Below are positions 17,152 through 26,851 of a DNA stretch of 64,000 bases, piece after piece. This DNA is from Commensalibacter communis. Lineage in GTDB: Bacteria; Pseudomonadota; Alphaproteobacteria; Acetobacterales; Acetobacteraceae. The notes under the pieces are model-generated. The model saw only the letters and a list, made by a program, of their open reading frames with translations. It searched no databases and was not told the origin of the DNA. The position numbers and the translations under genes were made by a program. Each line of letters starts with the position of its first letter. Within the stretch, counting starts at the first letter, position 1. The stretch covers positions 1-64,000 of the forward strand of contig NZ_CAMXCM010000008.1 in assembly GCF_947179015.1 (NCBI RefSeq). The letters are read 5' to 3'.

Positions 17152-17173
17152 TGACACCATTTTTCGACCTTTT
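17152..17173 (+). repeat. Isolated fifth iteron downstream of rep
   Basis: TGACACCATTTTTCGACCTT repeats the iteron core 7 bases after the rep stop, in the same direction as the array at 16307. Such outlying copies often take part in copy control by handcuffing. The rest of the gap up to 17440 shows nothing else recognisable. Confidence 0.8.
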
Positions 17174-17440
17174 GTAACAAATTCGTTATGTTTTACAAAT
17201 TATTAACAAGATTATGCGAGGGATTTTTCTTAAGCAGAATTAATTTAACACATTAATGATTTACATTTCTCTGTAATTAAACTACACATTTAAACTATTG
17301 TTTCATTTAATATGTCATTATTGTTCTCATCAATAAATCCTGTATTGAAAAATATTTAGAGGATGGACCTACAAAAGACTATTTAATATTTATATTAAGT
17401 CAAACTTTGTTTTCTCACATTTATGATAAGACCTGCTTTT

Positions 17441-18379
17441 TTATATAGATTTAAAATTGTGATTTAAATAATTTTGGATAATTTGTAAAATGATATTTAC
17501 AGAGTAGGTTTGTTGTTTATCCTTCACAATATACACTCCTAATAATGTTCTTGTTTCTTTATTTTGTATTGGTATACGAATAAAATCTTCTTTTTCTTGT
17601 GTGGATATCGTGGTTAATCTCGAACAAAAAGCTAATCCCATTCCAGCTGCAGCCATTTTAATCATTAAATCAATAGAGTTACTTTCCATGCGAATATTAA
17701 GATTTTCTTGTAGATTTTTTAATAGTGGATAAATAGTCTTATATAAAGATAATGAAGAGGATGGCATGATTAATGGGTAAGATACACATTCAGACAATGT
17801 AATATTTTTTTTCCCTGCTAAAGCATGTTTAGTATGTACGATAGCATCCATTTTGACTGGCTGAGAGATAATATTTTTAAGGTTTTGCGGCTCACCTAAA
17901 TTCAAAGCAACACCAATATCTAAATATCCGGCATGTAATGCTTCGAAAATTTCTTTCGATGACCCTGTATTCACCTGTAATCGAATGGTGGGATATGTAG
18001 TAGTTATTTTATTAATAACATATGGCATAATTTCATTTGCAGCGCTCTCAATAACCATAATATTGATTTTCTCGTCTTTAATTTTGTGCAAAGCTAAAAT
18101 ACGATTTTCTATTCTCTTTAAATCTTCCATCACTACCATGATATGGCTAGATAAAATATCTCCTGCTTGCGTTAAAACCATACCATGAGCATGACGTTCA
18201 AATAATGGTACACCTATATTTAATTCAAAATTTTGAATTTGGCGTGTTAATGCGGATGGGGTAATACGTAAATGTCTTGCTGCAGAACGTACAGATCCAT
18301 AAGTTAGAATTGCTTGAAAATAAATAAAAAAACGAGAATATAAATTTAATATTTTATGAGAAAAAGGATGTATATTCAT
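17441..18379 (-). CDS. LysR-family transcriptional regulator
   Basis: A 312-residue regulator with an N-terminal winged HTH (residues about 15-75: FQAILTYGSVRSAARHLRITPSALTRQIQNFE, quoted in parts as GSVRSAARHL and TPSALTRQIQ). A LysR substrate-binding domain covers residues about 100-300. Length is standard. It is on the same strand as the purine operon and just downstream of it, with a 530-base gap. It may control that operon, for example in response to urate or allantoin, but the sequence does not show the ligand. Confidence 0.88.
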   Translation of the reverse strand: MNIHPFSHKILNLYSRFFIYFQAILTYGSVRSAARHLRITPSALTRQIQNFELNIGVPLFERHAHGMVLTQAGDILSSHIMVVMEDLKRIENRILALHKIKDEKINIMVIESAANEIMPYVINKITTTYPTIRLQVNTGSSKEIFEALHAGYLDIGVALNLGEPQNLKNIISQPVKMDAIVHTKHALAGKKNITLSECVSYPLIMPSSSLSLYKTIYPLLKNLQENLNIRMESNSIDLMIKMAAAGMGLAFCSRLTTISTQEKEDFIRIPIQNKETRTLLGVYIVKDKQQTYSVNIILQIIQNYLNHNFKSI

Positions 18380-18909
18380 ATCTATCCTAAAACTTAAATT
18401 ATAATATCAAATTAAATATTTTTAAAAGAGCATTTATACCTATTTTATGATTTTTTTATTGGGGTACGTTATTAATTAATTCGAATGATCGTTAACTAAA
18501 TGTTTATGGACAATAAGAAGTAGTGTTTTTTTATAAAAATATACTTGAATAATATTTTTGTTCGTAGGTAATAATAAATTTGTGATGAATAATACATTCT
18601 TTTAATCTCTTAATTGTTAGAGTTGTAAATTTTCATGTATTCGCCAAATAACATCAAATGGAAAGTTCAATACCATGTATTTATTTATAAATATTTGTAG
18701 GTAGAAATCTTGAAAAATTCCTTACTAGATAGATTTCAGGACAAATAGGGGATTATTTTACTAAAAGTATAAAGTGTGTTTATTCGTTCAAACAATAAAT
18801 TACTTATTTGTCTGACATCTATCAATGATCTATTGATATTAATTTCTTCGATACAATCGCAGGCGATAATCAAGTGACCAAATTATATAATTAAAACTGA
18901 TTGAGCATA
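18380..18909. other. 530-base gap without a recognised gene
   Basis: AT-rich sequence between the LysR gene and the end of the porin gene. No open frame with a ribosome binding site, hairpin with T run, or repeat family was recognised. It should contain the LysR promoter. Confidence 0.4.
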
Positions 18910-20292
18910 CTAAAAAATAACATTGGTTTTTAATGCGATAACAGCAGCATCCGGATAAACGTTTTTTGTCGCAGCAACATGGTGAAAATATTGAAAAACG
19001 GGTACAACAGTAAAACTTTTATAAATTGGAATGCTATAATTTGCTTCTAACATAATTGCGCTTGATTGAACCCCAGGCGCACGGTTTAAAAAAGGAAACT
19101 CTACAATATTATTATTCATTCCTTGTGATTTTTGAAACTGTTGTGCGCGGTTTAATCCCTTTGGAACTTTGTAATATGTTAACATGACTCCAAATTGTTG
19201 ATCTGGCTTTTTTTTCCAAAAACCTCGATTAATAAATCCAATATTATAAGAATCTTTAATTATAGATGTGGTTGGAGAATCATGCCCCCAATTGGCCAAG
19301 ATATAAATGCCATGATCTTTTTGATCATCATTGCGATAAACCATTTGATCGATCATTACCCAAAACTGTGTTCGATTATCCGTTTTTCCGGAGTTGGTTA
19401 TGTGTGATGACCACGTATTAAAACGGCTAGTATCAAAACCTCCTCCAATACGATAATATCCTGTTAGACGATTTCTACCGAAATCTGGGTTATAACTAAA
19501 TTCAATTGGGATATATGCACCTGTAGTATATTTTGCATCCCAGTCCCAACCATTTCTCCCGCCCTGAGGCCAAGGTGCACTTTCAAATCCGCCTAATTGC
19601 ACATATGATTTAGGAGAAATATTATATAAAATACGCATACCCCATACAGCTCCTGGCCAACTAGGAAATCCTTGCTGCGCAACTGCCCTAGGATGTCCAC
19701 AGGTTGCCAATGAAATAAAATCACAAGCAAATGGGCTAGCGGCAAATTCATTTCCTGTACTGACACGACCTAATTTAATATCTAGCTTTTTATTCCACAA
19801 TTTTTGTTCTGCATAAAAAACATACATACGAATTAATGCTTGATGAGGGATGTAAACCTCTTGAGATTGAATAACAGAATCTCCAATATAATCATAACTT
19901 GTGCTTCGGCCTGTAAAATTTAAAGCAACGGCATGCGTTGAAAATCCTTTAAATCCTGACAATTTTTCCCAATCCACATCCAACGCAAAAGTCATTTGAT
20001 GTGCGTAATTTATCCCTTTTTTACGCCCACCACTGACGACAGCAGATGTTTCTGAAATCCAATTCGATCCAAAATGAATTCCATACTGATTTAAATATGA
20101 ATTTATTTTTCCAAGGAATAACTCATCGTGAATACTTGATTTTGTATTGTCTGAGTTTGTTGGGGTGGTAGCTGATTTCTTATAGAATGATGTGGTTCGT
20201 GCGTAGGATTTATTGCAATCTACAATATTACAAAGAAAAACACTACTCCATCCGACAATAAAAGATAATTTACATCCTAAAATATTGCTCAT
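18910..20292 (-). CDS. OprB-family outer-membrane porin
   Basis: A 460-residue outer-membrane protein. A signal peptide is likely (hydrophobic residues about 8-24, ending SYA before RTT). The mature part alternates polar and aromatic residues as in beta-barrels, with motifs seen in carbohydrate-selective OprB porins (AVWGMRILYNISPKSYVQLG, YYRIGGGFDTSRF). It ends in a C-terminal Phe (TNVIF), the usual outer-membrane assembly signal. It is the last gene on the minus strand after the purine ABC importer, with a 70-base gap. It probably admits the operon's substrate through the outer membrane; that link is inferred from position. Confidence 0.83.
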   Translation of the reverse strand: MSNILGCKLSFIVGWSSVFLCNIVDCNKSYARTTSFYKKSATTPTNSDNTKSSIHDELFLGKINSYLNQYGIHFGSNWISETSAVVSGGRKKGINYAHQMTFALDVDWEKLSGFKGFSTHAVALNFTGRSTSYDYIGDSVIQSQEVYIPHQALIRMYVFYAEQKLWNKKLDIKLGRVSTGNEFAASPFACDFISLATCGHPRAVAQQGFPSWPGAVWGMRILYNISPKSYVQLGGFESAPWPQGGRNGWDWDAKYTTGAYIPIEFSYNPDFGRNRLTGYYRIGGGFDTSRFNTWSSHITNSGKTDNRTQFWVMIDQMVYRNDDQKDHGIYILANWGHDSPTTSIIKDSYNIGFINRGFWKKKPDQQFGVMLTYYKVPKGLNRAQQFQKSQGMNNNIVEFPFLNRAPGVQSSAIMLEANYSIPIYKSFTVVPVFQYFHHVAATKNVYPDAAVIALKTNVIF

Positions 20293-20362
20293 TCGCTGTG
20301 CCTTTCAAGTTTTTAAAATAAATGTGAAATAATAAAAATTTTTTACCCGTAAAAAAAGTAGA

Positions 20363-21298
20363 CTATCGATTGGAACGAAAAAATGGCGTGCATAAAGCAG
20401 CTGGAGCACGCCATTTCTTAGAATTATTTTTAGCCAAAAATGAAGGGAAAATTGCAAATATAATTGCAAAGATATATAGTAAACTATTCAAAATTACAGG
20501 TGGTATGGGCCAGTTAAATACTTGTCCTTCAAATCCAATTGCTGTTATAAATCCAAAAAACACACCCGATAAAATCATATAAACCAATCGATATCGCCCC
20601 AGCATCACCAAAGCAATAGCAATCCATCCTTGTCCAGCAATCAATCCCCCTGACCATGTAAAAACAGAGGCAAGGATCAAATAGCCACCCGCCAATGTAC
20701 CCAATATCGTTCCCAAACAACTATAAAAAAAGCGGATACGTGTTACTGGAACCCCAACAGCATCAGCAGCTTCTGGATTTTCTCCAACGGCTCTGACATT
20801 TAACCCATGTTGGGTTTTGAAAAAAACTACATATATTGTTAATGGAATAATGATATAAATCAGATATACCATAATATTTTGAGAGAAAACAATGTAACCT
20901 ATTGTAGATATTGAGGATAAAAAAGGAATAGGCATTGGTTGCAAATGTTCAGTAGCTATAATTCCTTCATAGGGTTTACCAATAAATTCCGCAATACCGA
21001 TCCCCAGCATTGTAAAGGCCAATCCACATAAAACTTGATTAGCTTTAATGATAATTGCGCAAATTGCAAAAATAATGCCGCATATAGCCCCCACTCCACA
21101 AGTAATTATCAACGCTATCCATGGATTATGAAATGACAAAACGGCTATAATAGCGGTCACTGCACCTAAGGACATTAAACCTTCTATACCCAGATTTAAT
21201 ACCCCAGATCGTTCAGAAAGCCACTCTCCAATTGAGGCTAATACGATACCGCCTCCATTAATAATTGAAAAATATAATAAATTAGTTGCAATATCCAT
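20363..21298 (-). CDS. ABC transporter permease, NupQ/YufQ-like (BMP-type purine/nucleoside importer)
   Basis: A 311-residue inner-membrane permease of the branched-chain-type family (BPD_transp_2), with about 8-10 hydrophobic segments. The motif GEWLSERSGVLNLGIEGLM near residue 22 is a signature of nucleoside-importer permeases of the NupQ/YufQ type. The coupling motif RAVGENPEAADAVGVPV is near residue 168. It shares its start base region with the stop of the preceding permease gene, which shows tight coupling. Confidence 0.88.
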   Translation of the reverse strand: MDIATNLLYFSIINGGGIVLASIGEWLSERSGVLNLGIEGLMSLGAVTAIIAVLSFHNPWIALIITCGVGAICGIIFAICAIIIKANQVLCGLAFTMLGIGIAEFIGKPYEGIIATEHLQPMPIPFLSSISTIGYIVFSQNIMVYLIYIIIPLTIYVVFFKTQHGLNVRAVGENPEAADAVGVPVTRIRFFYSCLGTILGTLAGGYLILASVFTWSGGLIAGQGWIAIALVMLGRYRLVYMILSGVFFGFITAIGFEGQVFNWPIPPVILNSLLYIFAIIFAIFPSFLAKNNSKKWRAPAALCTPFFRSNR

Positions 21299-22344
21299 TA
21301 TATTTCCTTTTGCTTGGGATATATTTTGATGTATTGATAATGTGCTAGCTCATCCGCAATGGCAATTAGCAGCAATAACAGGCCTGTAATAATCAGGGTT
21401 ATTGCGTTATTTAATTGCTGTGTTTGTAAAATAATGCTCGTATTTAAGATAAAGGCGATCAAGAGAGCAGAAGGGATTAAGCTTAGAAAAGAGTTTCTTG
21501 CCAAAATAGAAACAACAATCCCCAAATATCCTAAACCATTTGATATTCCTGGTTGTAATCGATGAACAGTACCAACGACCTCTAACATTCCTGCTAATCC
21601 TGAAAGACCACCAGAAATTAACATAATGATAAATAGATATTGATTGACAGAGAGCCCGATATAATGTGCAGCTTGTGTGCTTGCCCCACACACCCTAAGT
21701 TCATACCCCCATTTTGTGTGGGTTGATACCCAAGCTAATATAAATACACAAAATAAGGCTATTAAAATGCCAATATGAACATTTCCCCACAACAAAGGTA
21801 AATGAATAGGAATAATTGGGCTTGAAGTGAAACTACCTGCTAAGGGACCAGTGACACAATAAATGATGATAAACGTGGCTATAAAATTTAACATTAAAGT
21901 GGTCAGGATTTCATTAACTCCAGCATATATTTTTGCCAAAGTAGGAACGAGGATCCATAAAACGCCACCCGCAATTCCTGCCAGACCAGCAAGAACTATG
22001 CATAACCATCCAGAAAAATTACAATGTAGTCCAACCCAAGTGGACATAAGAGAGCCTAATAAAAACTGTCCTTCAGCACCATTGTTAACAATCCATAGCC
22101 GAAATGCCAGTAAACATGCAGCCCCTGTGAGTAATAAAGGGGTAACATATAGTAAAATACCCTCTAGTCCAACACGGGTGCCAAACGAGACTGATAAAAT
22201 CATATAAGTCAAAGATAAGGGATGAAAACCATATCCCCATGCTGTCAATACGCATAGTAATAAAATAATCGTAAAAACAAATATGCGATATAAAGTAACA
22301 AAAGAGAGGGGGGCTATGGATAATCTACGTATATATGTTTGCAT
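21298..22344 (-). CDS. ABC transporter permease, NupP/YufP-like
   Basis: A 348-residue multi-spanning permease, partner of the gene at 20363. NupP-like signatures include NNGAEGQFLLGSLMSTWVGL near residue 87 and the EAA-like loop ELRVCGASTQAAHYIGLSV near residue 218. It lies 9 bases after the ATPase gene. With the two-domain ATPase and the BMP-family binding protein it makes a complete importer for a purine, nucleoside or ureide. Confidence 0.88.
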   Translation of the reverse strand: MQTYIRRLSIAPLSFVTLYRIFVFTIILLLCVLTAWGYGFHPLSLTYMILSVSFGTRVGLEGILLYVTPLLLTGAACLLAFRLWIVNNGAEGQFLLGSLMSTWVGLHCNFSGWLCIVLAGLAGIAGGVLWILVPTLAKIYAGVNEILTTLMLNFIATFIIIYCVTGPLAGSFTSSPIIPIHLPLLWGNVHIGILIALFCVFILAWVSTHTKWGYELRVCGASTQAAHYIGLSVNQYLFIIMLISGGLSGLAGMLEVVGTVHRLQPGISNGLGYLGIVVSILARNSFLSLIPSALLIAFILNTSIILQTQQLNNAITLIITGLLLLLIAIADELAHYQYIKIYPKQKEI

Positions 22345-22353
22345 TCTATTCCC

Positions 22354-23955
22354 TCATTGACTCTGTAAGGGATCAATCTTTTTCCCTCCAATCCACAAAC
22401 TTAACTGTTCTTGTGTTATTTTATTTGCATCCATCACACCCATCAGCTCTCCATTACATAAAACCCCGACCCGGTCTGACAAAGTAAGTATTTCATCTAG
22501 GTCTTCTGAAAATAATAACACTGCTATATTTTGTTCTCGTAGCTTAAAGAAATACTCCTGCATTTGCGTTATCGATCCTATATCCAGACCACGGCTCGGA
22601 TATACAGCGACCAGCAAAGAGGTTGTGATTTCTTTTTCTCTATAGCTGACTAATTTTTGTTGTGTTCCGCCAGACAAATTATTGATTTGGGACGACATAT
22701 CATGGATATGTATTTGTGAGTTCTTAATCATGTTCAATGCTTTTTGATAAGCTTTGCGAGGCGAATAGAAAAAAGAACTTCCGACAGGCTCTTTGAAATA
22801 GGTGCGCATTAATAAATTATGGCTAATATCTAAATGTGACATTAAGGCCGTTTTTAAGCGGTCTTCTGGAATATGCCCGATCCCTGCTTTGGCAAAGATT
22901 TTAGGATGTGGTTTAGTTATTTCTGTATTTTTAAGAAAGATTTTACCTGATGAAGGTTTTGTCATTCCCGTTATGATCTGACTTAATTCTCTTTGCCCAT
23001 TGCCAACGACCCCTGCAATTCCTAATATCTCGCCTGGATATACATCAAGATCTATATTTTTAAGTGTTGTTACTTTTTGGCTGTTTTTAACGCTTACATT
23101 GGATAAATGAATAAAGGGCGATTGTTCTTGATACAGATTTTTTGATTTGGTTAATGTGGACGAAATTGATTTCCTATCATTTTCTATCATTTTATTGGCC
23201 AGAAATTGAGCAGTACATTTCTCAGTTTTGTAAGTGCCTATTTTTTGTCCATGACGCAATACACTGACCGTATCTGAAAATTGTAAAACTTCTTCTAATT
23301 TATGGGTAATAAAAATGACGGCATTTCCATGTTGGCGGAATTTAGATAGTGAAACAAATAATTGTTTTATCTCTTTAGGGGTTAAAACGCTTGTTGGCTC
23401 GTCTAAGATTAAAATTTGAGCCTTACGTGATAAGGCTCTTAAAATTTCCACTCTTTGTTGTTCACCTGCAGAAAGATCGCTAATGATTGCATCTGGGTTA
23501 ACGTAAAAACCAAATTGATCAAATAAAATTTCTAATCGCTGGCGCATCATTTTTTGAGAGATAAAAACTCGTTTGGTTTTTTCTCCAAAGTAAATATTTT
23601 CTGCAACAGTAAATGCTTGTACCAATTTAAAATGTTGGTGTACCATACCAATGCCAATGGAAATAGCTTCTTGAGGTGAAGCGAAATGATGCCCATATCC
23701 ATTTACAATAATTTCACCCTCATCAGGTTGGTAAATGCCACTTAGAATATTCATCAAGGTAGATTTACCAGCACCATTTTCACCAATAATCGCATGGATT
23801 TCTCCTGGAAAAATATCTAGATCAATTTTATTATTCGCAATAATCTGAGGAAAAAACTTACTAATTTTCCAAAATTTAATTAATGGGGGATCCCCTGGGC
23901 GCAGTTGAACTTGTGACTTAACAAATTTCTCTGTAGGCTCATAATGATTGGTCAT
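22354..23955 (-). CDS. ABC transporter ATP-binding protein with two NBDs, NupO/YufO-like
   Basis: A 533-residue fused double ATPase. The first domain has Walker A GENGAGKST near residue 58, signature LSAGEQQRVEILRAL near 161 and Walker B ILILDEPTSVLTP. The second has the degenerate Walker A GVVGNGQREL near 317, as is usual in this family, and signature LSGGTQQKL followed by YPSRGLDIGS. The architecture fits NupO/YufO importers of nucleosides. It overlaps the binding-protein gene by four bases. Its place inside a ureide operon suggests urate, allantoin or purine uptake. Confidence 0.9.
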   Translation of the reverse strand: MTNHYEPTEKFVKSQVQLRPGDPPLIKFWKISKFFPQIIANNKIDLDIFPGEIHAIIGENGAGKSTLMNILSGIYQPDEGEIIVNGYGHHFASPQEAISIGIGMVHQHFKLVQAFTVAENIYFGEKTKRVFISQKMMRQRLEILFDQFGFYVNPDAIISDLSAGEQQRVEILRALSRKAQILILDEPTSVLTPKEIKQLFVSLSKFRQHGNAVIFITHKLEEVLQFSDTVSVLRHGQKIGTYKTEKCTAQFLANKMIENDRKSISSTLTKSKNLYQEQSPFIHLSNVSVKNSQKVTTLKNIDLDVYPGEILGIAGVVGNGQRELSQIITGMTKPSSGKIFLKNTEITKPHPKIFAKAGIGHIPEDRLKTALMSHLDISHNLLMRTYFKEPVGSSFFYSPRKAYQKALNMIKNSQIHIHDMSSQINNLSGGTQQKLVSYREKEITTSLLVAVYPSRGLDIGSITQMQEYFFKLREQNIAVLLFSEDLDEILTLSDRVGVLCNGELMGVMDANKITQEQLSLWIGGKKIDPLQSQ

Positions 23956-25040
23956 AATCCTGTTACTCCTTCAACAGCCCAATTCCATTGATACAAATCA
24001 ATATTTTTCATTGTTGTATTAGAAGTAACTTTTAATTGCCTTTTGTTATTATAAATTGGTCCTTGAAAAGGATTGTAACCTCTTAGTATATTTTCATATA
24101 GTGCAGTAGCTTGATAACGAATTGTACTCGAAATAGATGTTCCCCATCTAAAAATATTATAATCTTGCCCTAGTTTTAATAAAACAGGCTTAGAATTCCA
24201 CGTTCCATTCATTCGTTGTTGAATTTGTTGAATATACATATTGCTAAAATCACATAAAATAGAATTAATATATGCCTTAGAACGAATAGGCGGTGTCATA
24301 TTATTATATAAAAATGCCTTGATGTTACGTTGCTCGGCAACACGTAGATAAGACATATCATTCATAATACTTAACAATATATCGCATCCTTGGTCGCATA
24401 GAGCATTCGCTGCTTGAATAGTCACTTTGGGATTAAACCAAGATCCAGTATGAATGACTTGTACGTTAATTAGAGGGTTTATTTTTCTTGCACCTAACGT
24501 AATCGCATTGACTGCAGAATACACACTAGGAATAGGAAAAGAGCTGATGAATCCGAGTTTATTTGTTTTAGTAATAAGGGCTGAAATATATCCAAAAATA
24601 TAAAATGCATACCAGTGATCTAGATAAAACCATCCAAGGTTAGCAGTGGTTATGTGACCATTGCATTCTGTAAATGAAACATTTTGTGCATAATTTGAAA
24701 CATCATGTAGAAAATTATCATAGTTAGAGTTCGTTATAATCATTTGAACGCCTTCAGCGATTAAATACCGAAATAAGCGTGTAGCCTGAATAGAGTAGGG
24801 AACGTTTTCTATAGAAGTAATACGTAATTTTGGAAAATATTTAGAAACCTCAAGTCTTCCTCTCTCATGTAATGTGCCCCATCCTCCATCTGTTTTTGGA
24901 CCGCTATAGCAAAAAGCAATAGATCCATCTTGTGGTAAAAGACTTATAGAAGATAAGGGCGTTGTTTCTGCTTGAGCATATGAAGGTAGGAAAAAACTTC
25001 CTATTCCTCCTATAAAATGACGACGTTTTAATATTTCCAT
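23952..25040 (-). CDS. BMP-family ABC transporter substrate-binding protein
   Basis: A 362-residue periplasmic binding protein of the basic membrane protein (BMP/Med) family. A signal peptide is present: KRRH, a hydrophobic stretch, then SYAQA before ETTPL near residue 24. The twin Arg is not followed by a full Tat consensus. The family motif FCYSGPKTDGGWGTLHERGR lies near residue 43. Two in-frame ATGs are close; the second (25040) has AGGGA at a workable distance, the first abuts it. BMP proteins bind nucleosides, and some in urate/ureide clusters probably bind purines. The family is clear, the ligand is inferred. Confidence 0.85.
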   Translation of the reverse strand: MEILKRRHFIGGIGSFFLPSYAQAETTPLSSISLLPQDGSIAFCYSGPKTDGGWGTLHERGRLEVSKYFPKLRITSIENVPYSIQATRLFRYLIAEGVQMIITNSNYDNFLHDVSNYAQNVSFTECNGHITTANLGWFYLDHWYAFYIFGYISALITKTNKLGFISSFPIPSVYSAVNAITLGARKINPLINVQVIHTGSWFNPKVTIQAANALCDQGCDILLSIMNDMSYLRVAEQRNIKAFLYNNMTPPIRSKAYINSILCDFSNMYIQQIQQRMNGTWNSKPVLLKLGQDYNIFRWGTSISSTIRYQATALYENILRGYNPFQGPIYNNKRQLKVTSNTTMKNIDLYQWNWAVEGVTGL

Positions 25041-25094
25041 AAACATCCCTATCTTTAATTAATTTATATCAAATAGAATATTCTTTTGTATATG

Positions 25095-25949
25095 TTAGCT
25101 TCCTCTATAAGTAGAGAACCCATACGGAGATACCAACAGAGGCACATGATAGTGTCCTTTCCCTTTGGCCAGCCCAAAGTCAACTCTGATAATATCCAAA
25201 AAAGGTGGGTTGGTTGTAGGATAGTTTTGTTTTTTAAAATAATCTGCAATATAAAAAGCAAATTGATAAGATCCTGGTTTTAAAGGGTCTGTTAGATTTG
25301 ATAGGTTACATCGCCCATCATGATTTGTTTTTCCTTCAAAAATAATTATTTCGTTGTAATATAAGACGATTTTAACGTTGGGAGCGGGTGATCCTGATAC
25401 TAAGTCTAAAATATGGGTAGAAAGGGATAATTGAAAGTTAGATTCTAAGTTTAATATAACGTTTTGAACTCGGTATGAAGCAATCTGTATAATCTCATTG
25501 ATTGCCGTATCGATTTCCTGTTCTGAAGATGACTGTAGTCGTGTTCTCAAAGCGTGAATGATCGCGGTATAATTATTATGATTTGTAACACAAACAACAA
25601 AAGGAAAATTAAATTTATTTTTATAAGCTTCGTTAAGTTCGATTAGTTTTTTTCGTTCTTGATTTGTTAAATTACGTAATTTAGCTCGATTTTGTTCATT
25701 TTGAGATTCAGTTGTCAGTCTAATTTTGTCGTATCCGAGTTCTGGATGAGAACGTATGAGAACTAATTTTTTCTCAATATCCGCTTGTTGAACAATATCA
25801 CCCATGATATTTACCATTTGTTCAACACTTGCAAATGGTCGGTAATTTACAATTGCTTGGGCAACCCAAGGAGAATGTTCAAAAACATTTTCAAATTGTC
25901 GTATAAATTCATCAACAGATAATTGATTAATGATTTGAATAACTGTCAT
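25095..25949 (-). CDS. Fused OHCU decarboxylase / 5-hydroxyisourate hydrolase
   Basis: A 284-residue bifunctional enzyme for the two steps after urate oxidation. Residues about 1-162 are the 2-oxo-4-hydroxy-4-carboxy-5-ureidoimidazoline decarboxylase, with VDEFIRQFENVFEHSPWVA, the HPELG motif near residue 72 and the FVVCVTNHN stretch near 120. Residues about 172-284 are the transthyretin-like HIU hydrolase, with LSTHILDLVSGSPAPNV at its start. It ends with YRGS, the C-terminal signature of that enzyme. The order of domains is opposite to the reaction order. The product is allantoin for the allantoinase encoded just upstream in the operon. Confidence 0.93.
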   Translation of the reverse strand: MTVIQIINQLSVDEFIRQFENVFEHSPWVAQAIVNYRPFASVEQMVNIMGDIVQQADIEKKLVLIRSHPELGYDKIRLTTESQNEQNRAKLRNLTNQERKKLIELNEAYKNKFNFPFVVCVTNHNNYTAIIHALRTRLQSSSEQEIDTAINEIIQIASYRVQNVILNLESNFQLSLSTHILDLVSGSPAPNVKIVLYYNEIIIFEGKTNHDGRCNLSNLTDPLKPGSYQFAFYIADYFKKQNYPTTNPPFLDIIRVDFGLAKGKGHYHVPLLVSPYGFSTYRGS

Positions 25950-25960
25950 TTATTGTAACC

Positions 25961-26851
25961 TTACACAGGGAAATAGTTAAGCCAATGATTGGCAATATCT
26001 AATCGAGACGCGATCCAGATGCGATCTTTTGCCAAAATATAATCTAAGAATTTCGATATGGCACGTGCTCTGCCTGCTTTGCCAACAATACGACAGTGCA
26101 ATCCAATAGACATCATTTTTGGCGCTCTTTCCCCTTCTTCATATAATTGATCGAACGTATCGCATAAATATTTAAAAAATTGCTCTCCTTCTGTAAATCC
26201 GTTTAATGCAACGAAACGCATATCATTTACATCTAATGTATACGGTATAATAAGTTGTTGTTTACCAAACGCATCGCTATAATAAGGAAGATCATCACAA
26301 TATGAATCGGAATCATAAACAAATCCCCCTTCTTCTACGATAAGGCGCGCTGTATTGGGACTATTTCTGCCTTGATACCATCCCAAAGGTCGATTGCCTG
26401 TTAATCTAGTATGTAAGTCAATCGCTTCATAAATATGTTCCTTTTCAACCGCTTCAGGAACATATTGATAATCAACCCAGCGCAAACCGTGGCTAGCAAT
26501 ATCCCATCCAGCTTTCACCATTGCTTCTACGGTTTTTGGATTTTGCTCCATGGCTTTGGCAACCGCAAAAACTGTTAAGGGAATTTGTCTGGATGTAAAT
26601 ATATCATGTAATCGCCAAAATCCTGCTCTTGAGCCATATTCATATAGGCTTTCCATGGCCATTGCACGCATTCCTTGAATAGGTGCTGCCCCAATCATTT
26701 CTGATATGAAATACTCAGAATGGCGATCTCCATTCAATATACAATGTTCACCACCCTCTTCATAATTGATGACAAATTGCACAGCAACTTTTGCTTTATT
26801 TGGCCATTTAGGATCGGGTAAATTCCCGCCATATCCAATCATATCTCTCAT
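25961..26851 (-). CDS. puuE: Allantoinase, PuuE (polysaccharide-deacetylase-like) type
   Basis: A 296-residue enzyme of the NodB/polysaccharide deacetylase fold, metal-independent allantoinase type. It begins MRDMIGYGGNLPDPKWPNKA, typical of PuuE. Further motifs are VNYEEGGEHCILNGD-like sequence near residue 29, DIASHGLRWVDYQ near 116, and YDSDSYCDDLPYY near 178. It would hydrolyse allantoin to allantoate. Its ATG overlaps the stop of the aminotransferase gene by one base. Confidence 0.93.
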   Translation of the reverse strand: MRDMIGYGGNLPDPKWPNKAKVAVQFVINYEEGGEHCILNGDRHSEYFISEMIGAAPIQGMRAMAMESLYEYGSRAGFWRLHDIFTSRQIPLTVFAVAKAMEQNPKTVEAMVKAGWDIASHGLRWVDYQYVPEAVEKEHIYEAIDLHTRLTGNRPLGWYQGRNSPNTARLIVEEGGFVYDSDSYCDDLPYYSDAFGKQQLIIPYTLDVNDMRFVALNGFTEGEQFFKYLCDTFDQLYEEGERAPKMMSIGLHCRIVGKAGRARAISKFLDYILAKDRIWIASRLDIANHWLNYFPV

